A stretch of DNA of 64,000 nt, from NCBI RefSeq assembly GCF_009184545.1, contig NZ_QJOW01000001.1, positions 62,001-126,000 of the forward strand, written 5' to 3'. The translations under genes were made by a program, and so were the position numbers. The notes beneath the pieces were generated by a model, which saw only the letters and a list, made by a program, of their open reading frames with translations, did no database searches and was not told the origin of the DNA. Positions 59,799 to 64,000 of the stretch are shown in pieces (within the stretch, counting starts at the first letter, position 1; each line of letters starts with the position of its first letter). The stretch comes from Halosegnis rubeus. Its GTDB lineage: Archaea; Halobacteriota; Halobacteria; Halobacteriales; Haloarculaceae.

Positions 59799-61604
59799 AT
59801 GTCTGATTCTGACGCCACAGTGGCCAACGCGACGGGGCTGCGAACGCCCATCGTCGCCGTCCTCGGCCACGTCGACCACGGGAAGACCACGCTCTTGGAT
59901 AAGGTGCGTGGGTCCGCAGTGCAGGAGGGGGAAGCCGGTGCAATCACCCAGCACATCGGCGCGACGGCCGTCCCGCTCGACACTATCGGGGAGATGGCGG
60001 GTGAACTCGTCGACCCCGACGACTTCGACCTTCCGGGACTCCTCTTTATCGACACGCCCGGCCACCACTCCTTCTCGACGCTGCGCTCGCGGGGCGGTGC
60101 ACTCGCCGATATCGCCATCCTCGTCGTGGACGTGAACGACGGCTTCCAGCCGCAGACGCTCGAAGCGCTCGATATCCTCAAGCGGACCCAGACGCCGTTC
60201 GTCGTCGCCGCCAACAAGGTCGACACGATTCCGGGGTGGAAACCACAGGAAGGTCTCCCGATTCAGCAGTCGCTCGACCACCAGTCGGACCGCGCCGAGG
60301 ACCGTCTCAACGAGAAGCTGTACGAGGTCATCGGTCAGATGTCTGACAACGGCTTCTCGGCTGATATGTACTGGCGGGTCCAGGACTTCCGGTCGAACAT
60401 CGGCGTCGTGCCCCTCTCCGCGATGACCGGCGAGGGGATTCCCGACCTACTCACCGTGATGATGGGGCTGTCCCAGCGGTATCTGAAAGAGGACATGTCT
60501 ATCGACGTGACCGGTCCCGGGGCGGGGACCGTCCTCGAAGTGAAGGACGAACAGGGGTTCGGGACGACTATCGATATCGTGCTGTATGACGGCACCGTCA
60601 CCGGCGAGGACACCATCGTCGTCGGAGGGAAGAACAGTCCCATCGTGACCGACGTGCGGGCGCTGCTCCACCCGCGCCCGCTCGCGGAGATTCGCACCGA
60701 GAAACACTTCGAGAAGGTCGACTCGGTGTCAGCCGCGACCGGCATCAAGATCGCCGCGCCCGACCTCGACGACGCGATGGCCGGCGCGCCGGTCCGGGTC
60801 GTCCGCGACCGCGACGTTGACGACGTGATTGCCGAGGTCGAGGCCGAACTCTCGGATTTGAGCGTCGAAACCGAGGAGAACGGCATCGTCGTGAAGGCCG
60901 ACACGCTCGGCTCGCTCGAAGCGATCGCCAACACGCTGGCCGAAGAGGAGATTCCTATCGTCCGCGCCGAGGTCGGCGACGTGGCCCCGCGTGACGTGGC
61001 CGTCGCCTCTACCGCCGATGAGGAGACCAACGAGGTGATCCTCGCGTTCAACCTCGACGTGTTGCCCGACGCCGAAGCGCAGGCCACACAGGACGGCGTC
61101 CGCATCTTCGAGGACGACGTCATCTACCAGCTCATCGAGGAGTACGAGGCGTTCGTCACCGACATCGAGGAGGCCCAACAAGAGCAGGTGCTCGACAAAA
61201 TCGCCCGGCCGTGTCGCTTCCAGATTTTACAAGACCACACGTTCCGGCAGTCGAACCCCGCCGTCGTCGGCGTCGAGGTGCTCGCCGGCACGCTCAAGCG
61301 CAACTCCCGCGTCGAGAAGTGGGAAGACGGCGAGGCCGTCCGCGTCGGTCAGCTCAAATCCTTACAGGACGACGGCGAGGACGTAGACGAGGCCCGCGCC
61401 GGCGACCGCGTCGCCGCCTCCATCGACGGTCCGACCGTCGGCCGGCAAATCAACGAGGGCGACACGCTGTGGTCACAACTGCCGGAAAAGCACGCGAAGA
61501 TTCTCGAACAGGAAGTGACCGAGGAACTGCCGACAGACGAGCGTGAGGCCCTCCAGATGTACCTGGAGAAGAAGCGCAACCGCGACCCCTTCTGGGGGAA
61601 GTAG
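59799..61604 (+). CDS. infB: Translation initiation factor aIF5B
   Basis: GTPase promoting subunit joining and initiator tRNA placement. The 601-residue protein starts close to the G domain ([20 protein letters not shown]), with [29 protein letters not shown] and a C-terminal SKLQ-type domain ([18 protein letters not shown] end). No intein is present, although this gene often carries one in archaea. It is convergent with the DUF5811 gene. Confidence 0.97.
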   Translation: MSDSDATVANATGLRTPIVAVLGHVDHGKTTLLDKVRGSAVQEGEAGAITQHIGATAVPLDTIGEMAGELVDPDDFDLPGLLFIDTPGHHSFSTLRSRGGALADIAILVVDVNDGFQPQTLEALDILKRTQTPFVVAANKVDTIPGWKPQEGLPIQQSLDHQSDRAEDRLNEKLYEVIGQMSDNGFSADMYWRVQDFRSNIGVVPLSAMTGEGIPDLLTVMMGLSQRYLKEDMSIDVTGPGAGTVLEVKDEQGFGTTIDIVLYDGTVTGEDTIVVGGKNSPIVTDVRALLHPRPLAEIRTEKHFEKVDSVSAATGIKIAAPDLDDAMAGAPVRVVRDRDVDDVIAEVEAELSDLSVETEENGIVVKADTLGSLEAIANTLAEEEIPIVRAEVGDVAPRDVAVASTADEETNEVILAFNLDVLPDAEAQATQDGVRIFEDDVIYQLIEEYEAFVTDIEEAQQEQVLDKIARPCRFQILQDHTFRQSNPAVVGVEVLAGTLKRNSRVEKWEDGEAVRVGQLKSLQDDGEDVDEARAGDRVAASIDGPTVGRQINEGDTLWSQLPEKHAKILEQEVTEELPTDEREALQMYLEKKRNRDPFWGK

Positions 61605-61605
61605 G

Positions 61606-61929
61606 CTACTGACCGGTCGGCTGGTGGCGCGAGGGATTCGACATCGCCTCCAGTGCCGCGCCCGCTGCAATCTGTTGTGCGATATCGTCGGTTCCGCCGT
61701 CTTCGGCGAGTTCAGACAGTTGGAACCCGGCCGAGACGACGGTGCCGTTCGGCGGCTGGACCGCGACCGCGGCCTGGACACCGTCGTGGCTGTCCACCAA
61801 CTCCGTGCCGACGACGAACTCCCGCGAGAGGAGTTCGCGCGTCCGGGCGGCGACGGCGGTCCCACCGGCGCGAAGCTGCCGGCGCTCGTCCGTCGTCAGT
61901 TCCGTCGTTTCGTCGTGGTTACTGTGCAT
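61606..61929 (-). CDS. DUF5811 protein, function unknown
   Basis: This 107-residue haloarchaeal protein has an acidic N-terminus, then ELTTDERRQLRAGGTAVAARTRELLSREFVVGTELVDSHDGVQAAVAVQPPNGTVVSAGF and a helix ending AAGAALEAMS. The pattern fits DUF5811. No catalytic motif is apparent. It lies 1 nt from the infB stop (convergent). Confidence 0.78.
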   Translation of the reverse strand: MHSNHDETTELTTDERRQLRAGGTAVAARTRELLSREFVVGTELVDSHDGVQAAVAVQPPNGTVVSAGFQLSELAEDGGTDDIAQQIAAGAALEAMSNPSRHQPTGQ

Positions 61930-61984
61930 TCGACTCCCCTAGCCGGCTTGCTCGCAAAAACCCACCGCTTTCCGTGATATAGTT

Positions 61985-62464
61985 TCACAAGATTTGCTCG
62001 CTCTCGCCGTAGACGGCGACGACGACAGCCGAGGTGTACGCCTCGGCGTCGGGGTCGGCGACGACGAGCTGATGTGTTTGGCCGGTGAACGGCCAGTCAC
62101 GCAGCGAGCGCCCGCTGGTGATTCCTTCTGTGACCGCGCCCCGGACCGTGCTCTCGTCGCGACCCGACGCCTCGTAGAACAGGCCCCTCCCCGAGTCGGT
62201 CGTCGCCCAGGCCAGCCCGGCACAGGCAGGGTCGCGGTCGCCGACGGGGACGGTTTCGTGTGCTTGAACGACCGTGAGTCGGTTCCCGACCGGGCCGAGG
62301 TCCGGTGCGGTGTCGGTTTCCTCGACGGTCGCGCCGTCGGGAATCACCGACGAGACGGCGACGAGATTGTAGTTCTCGATGCCGGCCGCTGCAAGCGCCG
62401 CGTCGTAGGCAGCCATCTCCGTCGCCGCACGTCCGGTCCCCCAGACGACGCGAATCGGCTCCAT
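61985..62464 (-). CDS. pdaD: Pyruvoyl-dependent arginine decarboxylase
   Basis: Produces agmatine from arginine for polyamine and agmatidine synthesis. The 159-residue proenzyme would self-cleave between Ser38 and Ser39 (LVAVSSVIPDG), creating the pyruvoyl group on the second chain. Other landmarks are VWGTGRAATEMAAYDAAL and TGQTHQLVVADPD. The ATG at 62464 matches family length. The upstream longer frame has no homology. Confidence 0.92.
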   Translation of the reverse strand: MEPIRVVWGTGRAATEMAAYDAALAAAGIENYNLVAVSSVIPDGATVEETDTAPDLGPVGNRLTVVQAHETVPVGDRDPACAGLAWATTDSGRGLFYEASGRDESTVRGAVTEGITSGRSLRDWPFTGQTHQLVVADPDAEAYTSAVVVAVYGESEQIL

Positions 62465-62558
62465 ACCGAGCGTGGGGGAGTCGTCGGTATCCCGATTACG
62501 ATTCGGCGAAGCCTCCCGCGACCGAAATCCCCTACATCCTCGCCGTCCACCGGCAAGT

Positions 62559-62861
62559 ATGAGCGACTTCGAAGCCGACCTGACGCCGGTGTTCACCGAA
62601 CAGTACGGCGCTGACCGAGCGACCGCCGAGACGGCGGCCGCCAACGTCACCGAGTTCCACGAGACGCACGCCGAGGACCTCACGACCGAGCAGTTCCTCG
62701 ACGCGCTCGAATCGGCCGACGCGTATGACGAGTTCCCCCACCGGTTCGACCTCGCCATCGGTGAACTCGCCGCCGCCCACGAGGACTGCACCGACTCGCG
62801 GCCGTTCCGACTCGGCGGCTTCGATTCTTTCGCCGCAGACGAGTCTATCGGCGCGGATTGA
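62559..62861 (+). CDS. Conserved hypothetical haloarchaeal protein (100 aa)
   Basis: This acidic helical protein starts MSDFEADLTPVFTEQYGADR, continues AANVTEFHETHAEDLTTEQFLDALESADAYDEFPHRFDLAIGELAAAHEDC and ends in a short FRLGGFDSFAA tail. There are no obvious metal or nucleotide motifs. It is divergent from pdaD and convergent with malate synthase. Function unknown. Confidence 0.7.
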   Translation: MSDFEADLTPVFTEQYGADRATAETAAANVTEFHETHAEDLTTEQFLDALESADAYDEFPHRFDLAIGELAAAHEDCTDSRPFRLGGFDSFAADESIGAD

Positions 62862-62901
62862 CCTCGAAACTTCGATAAAACGAGAAAGGGTCGGGTAGCC
62901 C

Positions 62902-64000
62902 TTAGTTGCCGACGCTCGCTGCTCGCTCGACCACGTCCTCGCTGTACAGCTCCGCGAGGTCGTCGTGCTGGTCCGGACGGTGCTCGTACACGTCCTGGAA
63001 CAGCGTAATCGGCGTTTTCGCGGCCTGATACGTCGCCTCGTCCCACATTCGGTCGGTGGCGATGTCCATCTCGACGCCGTCGATGTCGAGCGTCGCCGAG
63101 CGGGTGATGGCGATTGCGCCGGTGCCGGCGTCGCGGGCCGCTTCGAACTCCTCCATCGAGTCGACGATGTCGTCCATGCTCGGGACGTAGGAGGTGAGAC
63201 CGAGCAGTTCGTCGACGAGTTCGTCCTCATCGAGCGTCTGCTCGTCGCCCCCGACCGCGAGGGTGTACTCGTCGCCCTCCTCGGTGAGGCTGATGCGGTC
63301 GCCGTTGTAGACGAAGACGCCGTCCTCCTCGGTGAGTTCGACCTCGCGGCCGTCGGCGTCGAGGAGCCAGCTCCCGGTCGCCGGCGGGAGCGGATTCGTG
63401 TTCGCTTCCACGACCTGTCCCGGCGTGAGCGACCAGATGCCGAGCATCCCCTTCGCCTGATTGTCGGTCATGCGCTCGTTGTAGCCGTCCACGTCGCGAA
63501 TGTCGTCGTAGGGACCGTCCACGGCGATACAGCCGGCCGCGCTCGCGCCGCGGGAGGTGTTGTGACGGAGCTCCGGCCACTCCGGCAGCCCGCCCGTCGG
63601 GGTAATCGCGCGCATATCCTTCGTGTAGTCGACCTCACCGTCCACGAGCAGGAACATGCGTTCGAGGTTGTTGTCCGGCTTGCCCATCTCGTCGCGAAGT
63701 TTGCGCATCGCCAGCTCGGCCGCGCCCGACTCGATGATGACGGACATCGCGAGCGACCCCTCTTCGAGGTCGTGCTCGTGTTCGACGATGGTGAAGAACT
63801 CGTCTGCCTTCTTCCAGTCGTCGATACCGCCGACTTCGGGAATGACGAAGCCGTCGAGATTGTCGATAGCGCCGTTGTCCGGGTCGGCGATTTCGAGCAT
63901 GTGTTTGAATCCCTGATGGCGGGTCGTCGGGCTGTCGCGGTGCCAGACGACGCGCGGGTGGACCTCACCCGGGAACCCGTCGCCCTTCTCGGCGAGCACG
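62902..64000 (-). CDS. aceB: Malate synthase, haloarchaeal type (C-terminal part; runs off the right edge)
   Basis: Glyoxylate-cycle enzyme condensing acetyl-CoA with glyoxylate. About 366 residues are visible. The characteristic short haloarchaeal form is seen from GEVHPRVVWHRDSP through FVIPEVGGIDDWKKADEF, LLVDGEVDYTKDMRAITPTGG, ELRHNTSRGASAAG, TGSWLLDADG and WDEATYQAAKTPITLFQDVYEHRPDQH. The N-terminus is outside the window. A GTG at 63999 is an artefact of the edge. Isocitrate lyase would be expected next to it but is not in the window. Confidence 0.96.
   Translation of the reverse strand, partial: VLAEKGDGFPGEVHPRVVWHRDSPTTRHQGFKHMLEIADPDNGAIDNLDGFVIPEVGGIDDWKKADEFFTIVEHEHDLEEGSLAMSVIIESGAAELAMRKLRDEMGKPDNNLERMFLLVDGEVDYTKDMRAITPTGGLPEWPELRHNTSRGASAAGCIAVDGPYDDIRDVDGYNERMTDNQAKGMLGIWSLTPGQVVEANTNPLPPATGSWLLDADGREVELTEEDGVFVYNGDRISLTEEGDEYTLAVGGDEQTLDEDELVDELLGLTSYVPSMDDIVDSMEEFEAARDAGTGAIAITRSATLDIDGVEMDIATDRMWDEATYQAAKTPITLFQDVYEHRPDQHDDLAELYSEDVVERAASVGN

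Noticed and set aside
1-64000. CRISPR arrays, cas genes, prophage or integrase modules
   Set aside because: None seen. The mobile DNA found is limited to TnpB-type elements, and I saw no tnpA, integrase or phage structural genes.

Overview
The window is a stretch of chromosome from a halophilic archaeon (class Halobacteria). Base composition is very GC-rich, the predicted proteins are strongly acidic, many genes look leaderless with a TATA-like box about 26 nt before the start codon, and several proteins belong to families known mainly from haloarchaea (DUF5787, DUF5808, DUF5811, DUF7123, a PitA-like chlorite dismutase fusion, halocyanin, haloarchaeal malate synthase). I cannot assign a genus from the sequence alone. 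Coding density is high and most genes are housekeeping genes.

Layout. 1-4.4 kb: the 5' part of taw1 (wyosine biosynthesis), a decayed gene, argS, a 48-residue membrane protein and the release factor aRF1. 4.4-6.5 kb: a DUF4382 gene cut short by a TnpB-only (IS1341-type) element. 6.5-18.7 kb: tRNase Z, serS, two metallo-beta-lactamase-fold proteins, a Na+/H+ antiporter, a thiolase, an AAA ATPase and a microprotein-PIN pair, with a second decayed TnpB element at 12.7 kb. 18.8-24.8 kb: the conserved archaeal translation/transcription operon on the minus strand (eIF2-gamma, PIN protein, Rpo7/RpoE', Spt4, DUF359 dephospho-CoA kinase, S24e, S27ae, Kae1-Bud32) followed by DUF5808, XTP pyrophosphatase and an acetyltransferase. 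25-34.6 kb: regulators, an arylsulfotransferase-like protein, a site-2 protease, an unusually long PitA-like heme protein, a 58-bp repeat copied from its 3' end, and a glycosyltransferase lacking its N-terminal half. 34.6-41.5 kb: aldo/keto reductase, class I lysS, pyrH, moaE, DUF7123, a second site-2 protease and thiL. 41.5-45.7 kb: a complete TnpB element with a small ribbon-helix-helix gene, then rps19e and pdcd5 separated by a truncated TnpB. 46-64 kb: PP-loop and Nmad3-like genes, tRNA-Gly(CCC), nadE, pgi, hisS, truA, pepF, PAN, a secreted nuclease, nob1, halocyanin, infB, pdaD and most of malate synthase.

The most interesting content is the set of four TnpB loci (two complete, two decayed) of at least two TnpB subgroups. 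They share a 3'-terminal hairpin that overlaps the tnpB stop codon and ends in a GTTYAC tip. The arm sequences differ between copies but stay complementary, and one copy has compensatory changes on both arms, as expected of a selected RNA or transposon-end structure. Both complete elements also carry the same fold at their left ends. One element truncates a DUF4382 gene, another lies between rps19e and pdcd5 and supplies the rps19e stop codon, and one complete element encodes a small RHH protein ending 3 nt before tnpB. No Y1 transposase (TnpA) gene is present.

Other points for follow-up are the internal duplication in the PitA-like protein and the repeat behind it, the PP-loop/Nmad3-like overlapping pair, the microprotein-PIN pair, and an RHH gene with direct repeats between its TATA box and start.
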